From assembly GCA_959607715.1 (NCBI GenBank), contig CAUHNN010000009.1, positions 1-64,000 on the forward strand: a DNA stretch of 64,000 bases, in the 5' to 3' direction. How positions within the stretch are numbered: position 1 is the stretch's first letter; every line of letters starts with the position of its first letter. A program made the translations under genes and the position numbers. The notes under the pieces were generated by a model that did no database searches, had not been told where the DNA came from, and saw only the letters and a list, made by a program, of their open reading frames with translations. This document shows, one piece after another, positions 50,452-59,421 of the stretch. The DNA is from an uncultured Eggerthella sp. (GTDB lineage Bacteria; Actinomycetota; Coriobacteriia; Coriobacteriales; Eggerthellaceae).

Positions 50452-51279
50452 TTATTCCCCTTCGTAGCCGTCAGCGACCTTCAGCACACGGCTGGCCGAA
50501 ATATCCTCAACGCGGTCGTCGATCTCGCTTTTCAGCTGGCGAGCTTCCTGGTTGACGTACATAGGCGCCGCGGTAAGACCCTGGGCAGAAGCCTGAGCGG
50601 AAGAATACGCCAAGCGCGGCGACGCGGACACGCTATCGAGCAGCTGCCAGCACGCGATAAGCTCGCGAATGAAGTCCATCACCTGGGAAAGATCGGGATC
50701 GGTGTTGGGGTCTTTGCGCATCATGTCGACAACGGTGTGCATGAGGTAGTCGACGCCCACCTTGGTGTGGTCGACGATGGACTTGCACATGGTGTAAACG
50801 AAGACGTTTTCGACGTCCTTGGCGAAGATGTCTTTGGACGAGAAGGTGTACTTATAGGCCTTCACGTCAACACGGACGATGGAGTAGTTTTCCGGGAAGA
50901 CGAAGAACATGTTGTCTTCCACTTCGCCGATGGTGGTATCACCGATGATGCCGGAAAGGCCATGCTTGATAATGGTTTTGAAGCCTTCCTTCACGCCATC
51001 CTTGCCCTTGAAGAATTCATTGACCGCATCCATGATGGCATCGTCGCAGGCCTTGGTGATGTTGACGTGCTGACCGTGATGGTATTCAAATGCCTTGCTG
51101 CCGACGATTTCAAGTGATTCGCCATGAGCCGACGAAGCGAGCATGAGCTTAAGTTCATCTTCGAATACCTGAGACTTAGCACGGGCCATCTTCTGCAAGA
51201 AGGCGAACTGTTCGCGCGTGCGCTGCTTTTCCGCATCTTGACCGGTAAGGTTGTCGATCATCGAAGTGATTTTAGCCAT
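50452..51279 (-). CDS. Protein of unknown function, first gene of a two-gene unit
   Basis: A 275-residue cytoplasmic-looking protein: a helical, charged N-terminus (AEKQRTREQFAFLQKMARAK), a mixed middle with FVFPENYSIVRVDVKAYKYTF, and a helical C-terminus (DDRVEDISASRVLKVADGYEGE). No transmembrane segment and no recognised domain. GAGGAAATGCA precedes the ATG. Its partner gene carries the hydrophobic segment, so the pair may form a membrane-associated complex; this is inference. Confidence 0.7.
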   Translation of the reverse strand: MAKITSMIDNLTGQDAEKQRTREQFAFLQKMARAKSQVFEDELKLMLASSAHGESLEIVGSKAFEYHHGQHVNITKACDDAIMDAVNEFFKGKDGVKEGFKTIIKHGLSGIIGDTTIGEVEDNMFFVFPENYSIVRVDVKAYKYTFSSKDIFAKDVENVFVYTMCKSIVDHTKVGVDYLMHTVVDMMRKDPNTDPDLSQVMDFIRELIACWQLLDSVSASPRLAYSSAQASAQGLTAAPMYVNQEARQLKSEIDDRVEDISASRVLKVADGYEGE

Positions 51280-51984
51280 TGCATTTCCTCATTTCTTTAG
51301 AGTCTTGCCTGGTCAGAAGCGCTTCGATGCGAAAGATACGTGGTGGAAAGGATGGCTGTCAAGCACATACGTGAGGCCTGCTGCCTGGAGCTTTGCCCCA
51401 GAAAGCGAGCATGCACCCGAATTTCGTGCGTATGCTGTTTGCCTACTAAAAGAAAGGCTGAATTACGTGGGCTCAGTCTATGGAATAAGACGTTTTCCCA
51501 CGCCAGAAGCTATATTTTAAAAACGTTATGTCATAGGAATTCCAGGGTTTCATCCATGATCTGAACACAAGTTGGGGCTTGAAAGAACAGCAGGCAAGCA
51601 TAAGGGGGATCTGCAATGCGATAAACAATGGCAAGAAAAACGAAAGGTTAAACCTTAAAACAACAGATTGCAGCAGTAAAACCACCCTGCCAGCTGGCAT
51701 GAACGGGGAGCATGGGGCTGCGGATATAATCCTGAACCACCGGCCCGAGAAGAAATCAACATGCACGATCCGGAAACGGTCGCGAGGGCCAGAACGCGGA
51801 CGCGCCAGGCAACTCGTATCCGCCGCCTGCACGGGACGGAACTGCTCCGGCGGCGAACCCCTCCTTCCCCAGCGCGGCGTATCCTTGAACCACGTCGCAC
51901 ATCACGCGCCTGGGAGACGAGCATGAGGCGCTGCGTGCAAAAGCGATATCCGCTATGGGCGAATATCAACCCAATGCGAATGCT
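51280..51984. other. Gene-poor region without recognisable coding sequence
   Basis: About 700 bases, with patchy base composition. Open frames are present on both strands but none has an SD, codon pattern or motif I trust. It should contain the promoter of the unknown two-gene unit near its left end. It leads into a cluster of gene fragments. Confidence 0.4.
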
Positions 51985-52068
51985 CGCATGGGCGGGTCGA
52001 CGATCCTCGGCTGGTCCTACTACGGCAACCGCTGCATCACCTACCTGTTCGGGAAGATCCTCGGGCGC
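51985..52068 (+). pseudogene. Fragment of an alanine:sodium symporter (AGCS family)
   Basis: The plus strand reads STILGWSYYGNRCITYLFGK, close to a signature near the C-terminus of AGCS amino-acid:cation symporters. No more of the protein is recognisable on either side, and an oppositely oriented fragment abuts it. Confidence 0.4.
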
Positions 52069-52073
52069 TGCTC

Positions 52074-52260
52074 CCTCACGCGCAGGAAAGAAGTACACCC
52101 CGCGCTGCTTCTTCACCAAGACGCCGCGCGCGATCGCGCTGCGAATGCGCTGGCAGACGGCGTCCTCCGTCACGTCCGAGCAGACGGAGAGGATCTCCTC
52201 GAGAAGTATGGGCTCGTTCGCACCGAAGCGTTCGAGCAGATTTTCAGGAAAGGTTTTCAA
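52074..52260 (-). pseudogene. Fragment of an AbiEi-like winged-helix antitoxin
   Basis: About 62 residues reading LERFGANEPILLEEILSVC, CQRIRSAIARGVLVKKQRGV and YFFPARE, the N-terminal winged-helix pattern of AbiEi/DUF6088-type proteins. The frame starts at a TTG directly after a stop, without SD, and loses family character after residue 62 where the symporter fragment begins. No AbiEii toxin gene is present. Confidence 0.45.
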
Positions 52261-52288
52261 TTATCGTAGAGAGGCTTGAATTCGTTAA

Positions 52289-52426
52289 TCAGAAGGACGC
52301 TTTGGCAAACAGCGCGAAGCTCAACGCAAGCTTGTCTAAAACCCCATTTTGAAACGCATCGGCAAAACCCAGACTGACTAAGTCGTCAAGCCGAGCCGCC
52401 TTCTGCAGCCCACTATCGTCTCGCAT
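52289..52426 (-). CDS. Possible 45-residue miniprotein
   Basis: Reads MRDDSGLQKAARLDDLVSLG and ends in a hydrophobic LDKLALSFALFAKASF. GGAG lies seven bases before the ATG. It could be real or the tail of a lost gene; it stands immediately upstream of the AbiEi-like fragment. Confidence 0.25.
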   Translation of the reverse strand: MRDDSGLQKAARLDDLVSLGFADAFQNGVLDKLALSFALFAKASF

Positions 52427-52659
52427 TCGAACGCTCCATCGTCGCCGAATCGTTTAACCCCGCCCTCTCGTCACTGAAGAAGGCGCCCGGCGAACATCGG
52501 GGCGAACGCCTCGGCTTCGAGCGATCCCTCTGCATGGGCGGCCAACTCGCCAATATCAAGCTGCAAACTGGAATCATCTTGACGAAGAGTTCGACGGTCC
52601 CAAACTTGCCTTCCCCAGAATGTCGGCAAGCCCCAGACCTCTTCAGCTTGGATCAAACT

Positions 52660-52911
52660 TTCGTCAGCATCGACGAAAGGCTCACCGAGGGCGTCGATGA
52701 CCTGGACATCAGCTTCCTGTTCGAGCTGATCAAGCGGCGCTACATGTCGAAGTCGACGGTACTGTGCACGCAGTACACGCCGGCTGAATGGCACGGCCGG
52801 CTCGGAAGCGGGGTCCAGGCGGACGCCATGGTCGACCGGCTCGTACACGGGTCGGTCCGGATCAACCTGGGCGACGTCAACGTACGCAAACTGCTCACCG
52901 AGAAGCGATAG
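52660..52911 (+). mobile_element. IS21-family IstB ATPase fragment
   Basis: The plus strand gives about 80 residues of the C-terminal part of an IstB helper ATPase: IDERLTEGVDDLDISFLFEL, STVLCTQYTPAEWHGRLGSG and VQADAMVDRLVHGSVRINLGDVN. The ATP-binding N-terminal half and the istA transposase are missing. Repeats typical of an IS21 end follow. The element is dead. Confidence 0.75.
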
Positions 52912-52934
52912 CGATACGCATCCGCGAATCGAGT

Positions 52935-52968
52935 GATACGGAAACGGCGTGAGCACCGATACGGAAAC
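52935..52968 (+). repeat. Direct repeats at the IS21 remnant end
   Basis: GATACGGAAAC occurs twice, 23 bases apart, just after the istB fragment. IS21-type elements carry such multiple short repeats at their ends as transposase sites. Confidence 0.5.
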
Positions 52969-53099
52969 CGTGAAACGGGTGGTGTTCACGCCGCGAAATA
53001 ATCAGATAGTCCAACAGAGAGGAGGCTTGAGCACATAAGTCACCATAATCAGCCCTTTATCATGTCGTCGTCTCCAAACAAAGCGATAGGTATTTGGCC

Positions 53100-54560
53100 C
53101 TATTTCTTAGTGCGTGCCCTAATTACGTCGTAGGCTGAACGAAATACTCCTTTGTTAAAAAACAGCGTGATCGCATACGAGAGCAGCGGGATAAATAGCG
53201 GAGCAATACCTCCTACGAAGATGGACAGGACAAAACTGACAGCCATCAGACATTCGAAAAGAGACATCTTAAGATAGCCAAGATGCAGTCTCTTTATTGC
53301 TAGGAATCTTTCGCTGATGACACTCCTAGCCATAATTGCAGTCAAAAGCCCACATACTACGAAGTCGATGTTGTCAAAGATGTACGCGCCAACACACGAG
53401 AGCAAGAGGCTTATAACCAACGCAATCACGTTAAACAGCAGGAGTTGCCTAGTATCGTTATACACCTTGAAGTACGTTGAACAGAGCATATTCATCTTAC
53501 CGTCAAAGACAAGTAGGGGCATAAGAATGCCAAGATATCTGAAGCTTTCGGCGTATTGCGGAAGCCAAATGCTCAGAACAATTATCACAGGAAGATAAAG
53601 AAGGTATGCAAGGGGCGAAACGACGAACAGAACATTGCGAATCTTAGCGTAGAAAGAATTCAAATGTTCAAGATCGAGCCTTCTGAGTACTGGGAAGAAT
53701 ACCAGCGAGAGTTGGGCGATGAACACCAATGCGAACGAAACCATTGAGAAGGCGAATGACATCTGGCCGAAGGTCTCAAGTCCCCACCTCATGACTACTA
53801 CCTGACGAGCAACACCGACAACGAGCGTTGAAGCATAATAGGCAACCATCACCTTGAAGCCGTTACGCACGTCATCCAAGAGGAGCTTCAACACCGATGA
53901 AGGCTGTTTGCACTTGGCAGCCAGGATTCTCCTGGCACAAATCAGGCAATACACCAAAGATAGCACGGATCCAAAGATATACGAGATGACAAGCGGTTCG
54001 TACTTCGAAGAACCCAAAACGATAACGAGCAGCATAAGGACAAAGAAGACGATCCTGTTTATCATAATGCTGATTGAATAGACTCTAGTCAGATTAACCG
54101 CTTGAAATACGGGGGCTATTATCCCGTAGGTATTCTGAACCAAACCATAAATGAGCAATGAGTAGAGCACAAAACGAAGACTGTCATCCAAGTTTAAAGC
54201 AAACGACGCAATCAGTATCGCGACAGCAACACAAACCTGAAAAAGACAGACGAGCATAGCTTCGATTTTGAGCGAGCAATCATCAATCTCGGAGAAACGC
54301 TTCCCGCCTAATCTCAAATAAATGCCATCACCAACGCCAAGCATTGTGATGCCCACATAGCCTGCATAGAACAGGAACAGCTGCCAATGTGCGTATTCTT
54401 CTACCCCTAGAACCTTTGGAACGACCAAGCTCATCACAAAGCTTAAGGCTAGTGAAATTGCTTGAGAGGTGAAAGCATAGCCAACGTTCGAGGAGAACCC
54501 CCCCTCCTCCTCCTCGACTGAAAAGATGCTTCTCACAACGGAAATTACTTTTTTATTCAT
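53100..54560 (-). CDS. Wzx-like polysaccharide flippase (MATE/MOP superfamily)
   Basis: A 486-residue membrane protein with about twelve to fourteen hydrophobic helices. The N-terminal SSNVGYAFTSQAISLALSFV and VVPKVLGVEEYAHWQLFLFY match oligosaccharide flippases, which move undecaprenyl-linked repeat units across the membrane. It is the last gene of the polysaccharide operon and more AT-rich than its surroundings, suggesting acquisition. The upstream polymerase gene ends 68 bases before it. Confidence 0.88.
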   Translation of the reverse strand: MNKKVISVVRSIFSVEEEEGGFSSNVGYAFTSQAISLALSFVMSLVVPKVLGVEEYAHWQLFLFYAGYVGITMLGVGDGIYLRLGGKRFSEIDDCSLKIEAMLVCLFQVCVAVAILIASFALNLDDSLRFVLYSLLIYGLVQNTYGIIAPVFQAVNLTRVYSISIMINRIVFFVLMLLVIVLGSSKYEPLVISYIFGSVLSLVYCLICARRILAAKCKQPSSVLKLLLDDVRNGFKVMVAYYASTLVVGVARQVVVMRWGLETFGQMSFAFSMVSFALVFIAQLSLVFFPVLRRLDLEHLNSFYAKIRNVLFVVSPLAYLLYLPVIIVLSIWLPQYAESFRYLGILMPLLVFDGKMNMLCSTYFKVYNDTRQLLLFNVIALVISLLLSCVGAYIFDNIDFVVCGLLTAIMARSVISERFLAIKRLHLGYLKMSLFECLMAVSFVLSIFVGGIAPLFIPLLSYAITLFFNKGVFRSAYDVIRARTKK

Positions 54561-54628
54561 GTACGGGGAATTCTACCTTCCACGAGACCATCCTTCTAGC
54601 AATAAAAGCATTCGACTTGAGAAAGCCT

Positions 54629-55987
54629 CTATGGCCGATGAGTGAATTCTTGCTCACTATGTTTGGTTGCAACAAGAGGACGAAGCATCGCTTGATGTAT
54701 AGAGGAATCGAAATCAACCCAAGAAAGCAAGTAGAAGAAATACCAGCCGAAAAGTACATTGTCCGTAAACAGGGCAAGAATGACCAAGACGGGAAACACA
54801 CGCATGCCCCGCTTAGCCATTTTAATGAGATAAAGCGACCATGCAACTAGAGCGATGGCGCCAACCGAGCCGAAGCCCAACAGCATGTTCACCATCGAAG
54901 ACCCATATGTGGTTTCCACGCCGCTGAAGACATTGGCATATTCGCCAACGCCCAGGCCGAACAACTTCTGAAAAGAATCATACCCAGAGAACAGGTTGAT
55001 ATTGCCAAGCAATCGAAGCTGGGCAGAAGATCGGCCCCAGTTGTACGTAGCGTTAATGTCAAGGATAGAGCTTGCCCTTCGCGCGACTAGATCTGCAACC
55101 GAGTTCAAGAAGGGAACAGCATCCAACGCAATAAGGAAGGAGACTATTAAAATCAGGAAAAAGACCGCCGAAACGACAAGGGTCACTTTTCTCCAGTCCA
55201 CATTCCCTGCTGCATTTCTGACTTTGGATGCCGCGTACCCGAAAGCGATACCCAGAGTGACAAAACCCAGAAAGCTGCTCGAGAAAAGCAAGCCGATTGA
55301 GAGGAACGCGGAAATGACGAATCTCTTCCCCATTATCGCGTATATCAGGACCGGTGCCGCATACAGGGCGTAGTAAGAAACCTCCTGGAAAAAGCCGTGG
55401 GGCCGCACCTCACCCGTCGTGGGGTCGATAAGGGGCATGAATTGGTCCGATTCAGAAAGGGCAAGCGGCAATCTACCATCCCACATAGAGCTAGGTTGCA
55501 GATACTGCAGAAATAGTAAAACCGTCGCAGCAATTGCAACCCAAGTGGCGACCTTCGCGAATCGATCCAAAACGATGCGCCCACTGATGGTGCCGTAGAA
55601 GCAGGCATAGGCCAAATAAACAAACGCAATCTTCAGCGCGACCCCGACATCTCGCCCAACCACGTCTTCTAAAATCGACAGCAAGGTACAGAAGAGAAAT
55701 GTCGTCGACAGTACCACCAACGACAAGCCCTTCTTGTCCCATGCGCAGTTCTTCGAAAGCAATAAGTAGGCCACAACGAGGAGAACGAGGAGGTCATTAG
55801 CACGGACGTCAGCCGATGCGATCGGGATAACATAGGGGTCCAACACCGGCGCAAATGCCATAAACAGGCAGACGACCCATATTGCCATGTTTCCTGCCTG
55901 ATCCCCAGCCAATACTGCATTTCTATTAGCGAAAGAAGATTTCACCCAGGTTACTCCACCTTGCAAGGACAACGATTCAGACTTCAT
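54629..55987 (-). CDS. Wzy-like O-antigen/capsule polymerase
   Basis: A 452-residue protein with about eleven to twelve hydrophobic helices and one large loop (about residues 160-210: YLQPSSMWDGRLPLAL, VRPHGFFQEVSYYALYAAP), the usual layout of Wzy polymerases and O-antigen-ligase-like proteins. A Wzy role is inferred from its place next to the flippase in a wzx/wzy-type cluster. Its ATG overlaps the end of the next upstream glycosyltransferase gene. Confidence 0.82.
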   Translation of the reverse strand: MKSESLSLQGGVTWVKSSFANRNAVLAGDQAGNMAIWVVCLFMAFAPVLDPYVIPIASADVRANDLLVLLVVAYLLLSKNCAWDKKGLSLVVLSTTFLFCTLLSILEDVVGRDVGVALKIAFVYLAYACFYGTISGRIVLDRFAKVATWVAIAATVLLFLQYLQPSSMWDGRLPLALSESDQFMPLIDPTTGEVRPHGFFQEVSYYALYAAPVLIYAIMGKRFVISAFLSIGLLFSSSFLGFVTLGIAFGYAASKVRNAAGNVDWRKVTLVVSAVFFLILIVSFLIALDAVPFLNSVADLVARRASSILDINATYNWGRSSAQLRLLGNINLFSGYDSFQKLFGLGVGEYANVFSGVETTYGSSMVNMLLGFGSVGAIALVAWSLYLIKMAKRGMRVFPVLVILALFTDNVLFGWYFFYLLSWVDFDSSIHQAMLRPLVATKHSEQEFTHRP

Positions 55988-56973
55988 CTAAAGGCCCTCA
56001 CACAGAAAAACGTCCAACATCGGCTTTTTGGACTCGTAGCCCAGCTCTCTGCGATAGTAATCCTCGTATTGAGAAAGAATATCATCGGGGTAGATCGAGC
56101 GAGATTCAACGGCGAGCAGCTTCTCGATGAATGTGTCGCGCTCATAGGGGACCCTCGTTAGTCCCTCAGCGGTTTCGGAAAAGGAGAGCAGACTCGAACT
56201 GTAGATGGGGATAACACCGTTGGCGATGTACGTCGAAATCTTCGTCGGAGTGGAAACTCGATTCACGGTAGAATCGTCTCTAATGACGAAACCGTATTTC
56301 ACGGCTGCAATTGCGGCAGGCAGCTCGTCCTGCGTCTTGTAGTCAATCTCAACGTTGTACAACCCACACTTTTCAACGAGCCTTTTCGCCTCATCCTGCT
56401 CGTTCGTATAGAAGAGAAGACGCGATTCCGGCAGCGCCCGTTGGACCTGCTCGAAGGCACCGAGCATCAAATCGATTCGCTGGTACTTCGCCAAGCTCCC
56501 CGCGTACAAAAAGACTGGATGCTCATACTTGCCTTCGGTGAAGAAGGCTTCGCGATGGAATGGCTCGTTCGAGCACGGCATCACAAACGTCTTTTTCGAG
56601 AGGTCGATTGAATACTTCTCCTCGTAGTGACGTCGTTGAGCGGACGAGACGACGAATAGGCGTTTCGCACCCGACAAAGCCTTCTTCTCGATGAAGCTGC
56701 ACGCTGCAAAGCGAATGCGACTCCCATGGCGTTCGAGGGATTCTTCTGGCCAAACGCCCTGCGCCCAGAATACAACGTTCCTCTTGCCTCTGGCGAGCAG
56801 TCTCACAGCGGAAGGAGCGACTGCGACGACGAAAATGTCTGACTTCGTCCCAGGACACTCTTCTGCAGAATATGTGTACTCGACCCTATGTCCAATCCTG
56901 CAAAACGAATCGCCAATGGCATGCAGATACGCATCAGTAACGACGCCATTCGATCCGCATAGCTCGATCCCAT
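55988..56973 (-). pseudogene. Glycosyltransferase gene with a one-base lesion after the start codon
   Basis: The frame from 56968 down reads IELCGSNGVVTDAYLHAIG, DIFVVAVAPSAVRLLARG and WAQGVWPEES, an intact N-terminal Rossmann half of a GT-B glycosyltransferase. The C-terminal half follows (FLYAGSLAKYQRIDLML, FVIRDDSTVNRVSTPTKIS). This frame has no ATG, GTG or TTG before GTG 56806. An ATG at 56973 is followed by GGATC where one more G (ATGGGGATC) would put it in frame. Unless translation starts at a rare codon or at 56806 (272 residues), the gene is shifted. The ATG lies eight bases into the overlap with the preceding gene's end, where a start would be expected. Confidence 0.7.
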
Positions 56974-56979
56974 ACTTTT

Positions 56980-58296
56980 CTACTCAAACAACTCACCTAC
57001 CTGCGGCTGCAAGGAAGGCAGAAGCTCATTCAGTAGAAATAGCACATTTCTCTCCGTCTGAAATCGATTTTCCCATTGCCTACGGGCAGCTAATCTCATC
57101 GAGGCATAGTCCTCGTCTCCAGCCTCGATGAACGATAGCACGGCATCAGCGATAGCCTCGGCATTACAGCTCTCGGGGAGGAGCTTGCCGCTGCCTCCGT
57201 CGATAACTATCTCATGTGTACCACCGACATCGGTTGCCAATACGGGTATACCATGACCGCTAGCTTCCATGATGGAGATGGGCAGCCCCTCGCTTGAGGA
57301 GGCGTTCACGAACAAATCGTAATGTTTCTTGCCGTATTCGCACAACAGCTCCGCATTTGGAACGTTTCCGGGAAAGAGGCAGTTTACGCTACAGAAGCCC
57401 TGAGTTCGAGCTTTCACAGCGCTTAACTCGGGACCGTCTCCGTAATGCGTCCATTCGATGCCGACACCGCGCGCATCGAGGATTCTCAGCGCATCAGCAA
57501 TCAGCGTCACACGCTTTATGTCCGTCACCGCAGAGCAGGAAACCAGCTTGAAGACATCATCTCTGAGTTCACCAGATCTGTCGGGAAGCCAACGCGTGCC
57601 CAGGTAGCCAGTCCTTATCTTCCCAGAATATTCGGGGTAGTTTTTCGTAAGATACGCGGTACCGTCCTTCGAGCACGGGATGATGGCATCCAAGCCTTCA
57701 AGCTGATATTCCCTGCAGGGTAGGTGGCCACATCGGGCACGGTTATGGTAGAGATCATACCTGTGCGCCCGCGCCACCGCACGCAAGCACCGATATTCAC
57801 GCTTTAGCCAGCAGGCGGCCAGGGCCGTGTCATGGAACCAGAAACTGTAAATTTGCGTCGGCTTGATATGCGCCCCGTCAAGCAGTCCCCTTAACACCCC
57901 GTGCTTTCTCAAGGCTTTTCCGATGAAGTAGCGCTGGAACAGTAGCTGCTGGATGCCAAGACGCGAATCGGATTTAGAGGCCTCGGCAGCATTTTTGTTG
58001 AAGGGCACGCACGAAAGCCCGTGGACTAGACACAAAACCTTCTCTGTCTTGGTCTGGGGAAGCCCAAGCGTGAATGCTCTGACATTCGTTGGGACCTCCT
58101 GAACCTGACGTGCACCAGACACCACCTCCGTCGCAACGACTACAACGGAGGAGAACCTCTCCGCAAGATACGGCATCTCTGCCTCGAGGTACGATTCCGC
58201 CGGAGTGTCGCCGTCGTTGAATGGATAGTGCTTGGTAAGAACCAGCAGCGTATCGCCTTCCAACGGCGTAGCACCCTTTACGGAATGGTCTAGCAT
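56980..58296 (-). CDS. GT4-type glycosyltransferase
   Basis: A 438-residue GT-B-fold enzyme. The nucleotide-sugar half contains KLVSCSAVTDIKRVTLI (normally LVSVSRLVPRK-like) and the donor-site signature NASSSEGLPISIMEASGHGIPVLATDVGGTHEIV of family GT4. WLKREYRCLRAVARAHRYDLY marks the acceptor half. Substrates cannot be told. The start overlaps the wecB stop by seven bases. Confidence 0.9.
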   Translation of the reverse strand: MLDHSVKGATPLEGDTLLVLTKHYPFNDGDTPAESYLEAEMPYLAERFSSVVVVATEVVSGARQVQEVPTNVRAFTLGLPQTKTEKVLCLVHGLSCVPFNKNAAEASKSDSRLGIQQLLFQRYFIGKALRKHGVLRGLLDGAHIKPTQIYSFWFHDTALAACWLKREYRCLRAVARAHRYDLYHNRARCGHLPCREYQLEGLDAIIPCSKDGTAYLTKNYPEYSGKIRTGYLGTRWLPDRSGELRDDVFKLVSCSAVTDIKRVTLIADALRILDARGVGIEWTHYGDGPELSAVKARTQGFCSVNCLFPGNVPNAELLCEYGKKHYDLFVNASSSEGLPISIMEASGHGIPVLATDVGGTHEIVIDGGSGKLLPESCNAEAIADAVLSFIEAGDEDYASMRLAARRQWENRFQTERNVLFLLNELLPSLQPQVGELFE

Positions 58297-59396
58297 CTTG
58301 CCTCCAATACGTCGGCAATACGTTCGGAGGCGAAGCCGTCGCCATAGGGATTGGACGCGTGAGACATGCGCTCGTAGGCCTCCTGATTGTCGAGCAGCTC
58401 AGTGAACGCGTTATAGATGGCCTCCTCGTCGGTGCCCACGAGCTTCAGGGTGCCGGCGGCGACCCCCTCGGGGCGCTCGGTGGTGTCGCGCATGACGAGA
58501 ACCGGCTTGCCGAGCCCCGGCGCCTCCTCCTGGATGCCGCCGGAGTCGGTGAGCACCAGGTGGCAACGGGCCAGGAAGTTGTGGAAGTCGAGCACCTCGA
58601 GCGGCTCTATGATGCGCAGGCGGTCGCACCCGTCGAGCTCGGCGTGGGCGGCCTCGCGGACCTTGGGGTTCATGTGTATGGGGTAGATCGCCCTCACGTC
58701 GGGGTGCTCGTCCATGACCCGGCGGATGGCCCTGAACATGCTGTGCATGGGCTCGCCAAGGTTCTCACGGCGGTGGGCGGTTATCAGTATCAAACGGCTA
58801 CCCTGTGCCCAGTCAAGCGCTTCATGAAAGTAGTCCTTCCGCACGGTCGTACGCAGGGCATCGATGCCGGTGTTGCCGGTGACGAATATCTTTGAGGCGG
58901 GCTTGCCCTCGTCTGTGAGGTTCTGCTTAGATGTCTCGGTCGGCGCGAAATAGTATTCCGTGACGATGTCGACCGCCTGACGGTTGAACTCCTCCGGCCA
59001 GGGGCTGTAAATGTCGCGGGTGCGAAGGCCCGCCTCCACATGTCCTACGGGTATCTGCAGGTAGAAGCATGCGAGCGCCGCCGCGAACGAGGTCGTGGTA
59101 TCCCCATGCACGAGCACCACATCAGGCCTCTCGGCTTCCAGCACCGCCTTCATCTTCAGAAGCACGTCGCAGGTTATGTCGAAGAGCGTCTGCCCAGGCC
59201 TCATGATCGCCAGGTCGTGGTCGGGCACGACATGGAACACCTTCAGCACCTGGTCGAGCATCTCGCGGTGCTGCCCCGTGACGCACACCACCGTCTCGAA
59301 GTCCTCGGGGTGGCTCTTGAGCTCGTTCACAAGCGGGCACATCTTGATGGCCTCGGGACGCGTCCCGAACACCAGCATGACCTTCTTACTCGGCAT
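58290..59396 (-). CDS. wecB: UDP-N-acetylglucosamine 2-epimerase (non-hydrolysing)
   Basis: A 368-residue enzyme that converts UDP-GlcNAc to UDP-ManNAc. The signatures are VMLVFGTRPEAIKMCPLV, VHGDTTTSFAAALACFY, VGHVEAGLRTRDIYSPWPEEFNR, ITAHRRENLG and LTDSGGIQEEAPGLGKPVLVMRDTTERPEG. The start was set at 59396 with a GAGGAGCG SD. It is followed by a GT4 gene and preceded by wecC, giving the two steps to UDP-ManNAcA. Confidence 0.96.
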   Translation of the reverse strand: MPSKKVMLVFGTRPEAIKMCPLVNELKSHPEDFETVVCVTGQHREMLDQVLKVFHVVPDHDLAIMRPGQTLFDITCDVLLKMKAVLEAERPDVVLVHGDTTTSFAAALACFYLQIPVGHVEAGLRTRDIYSPWPEEFNRQAVDIVTEYYFAPTETSKQNLTDEGKPASKIFVTGNTGIDALRTTVRKDYFHEALDWAQGSRLILITAHRRENLGEPMHSMFRAIRRVMDEHPDVRAIYPIHMNPKVREAAHAELDGCDRLRIIEPLEVLDFHNFLARCHLVLTDSGGIQEEAPGLGKPVLVMRDTTERPEGVAAGTLKLVGTDEEAIYNAFTELLDNQEAYERMSHASNPYGDGFASERIADVLEARC

Positions 59397-59421
59397 CTCG
59401 CGCTCCTCCAGACATCCGGCC

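Noticed and set aside
51655..52260. 201-codon minus-strand frame taken as one gene
   Set aside because: Only the first 62 residues look like a real (AbiEi-like) protein; the rest is antisense to a symporter fragment and low-information sequence.
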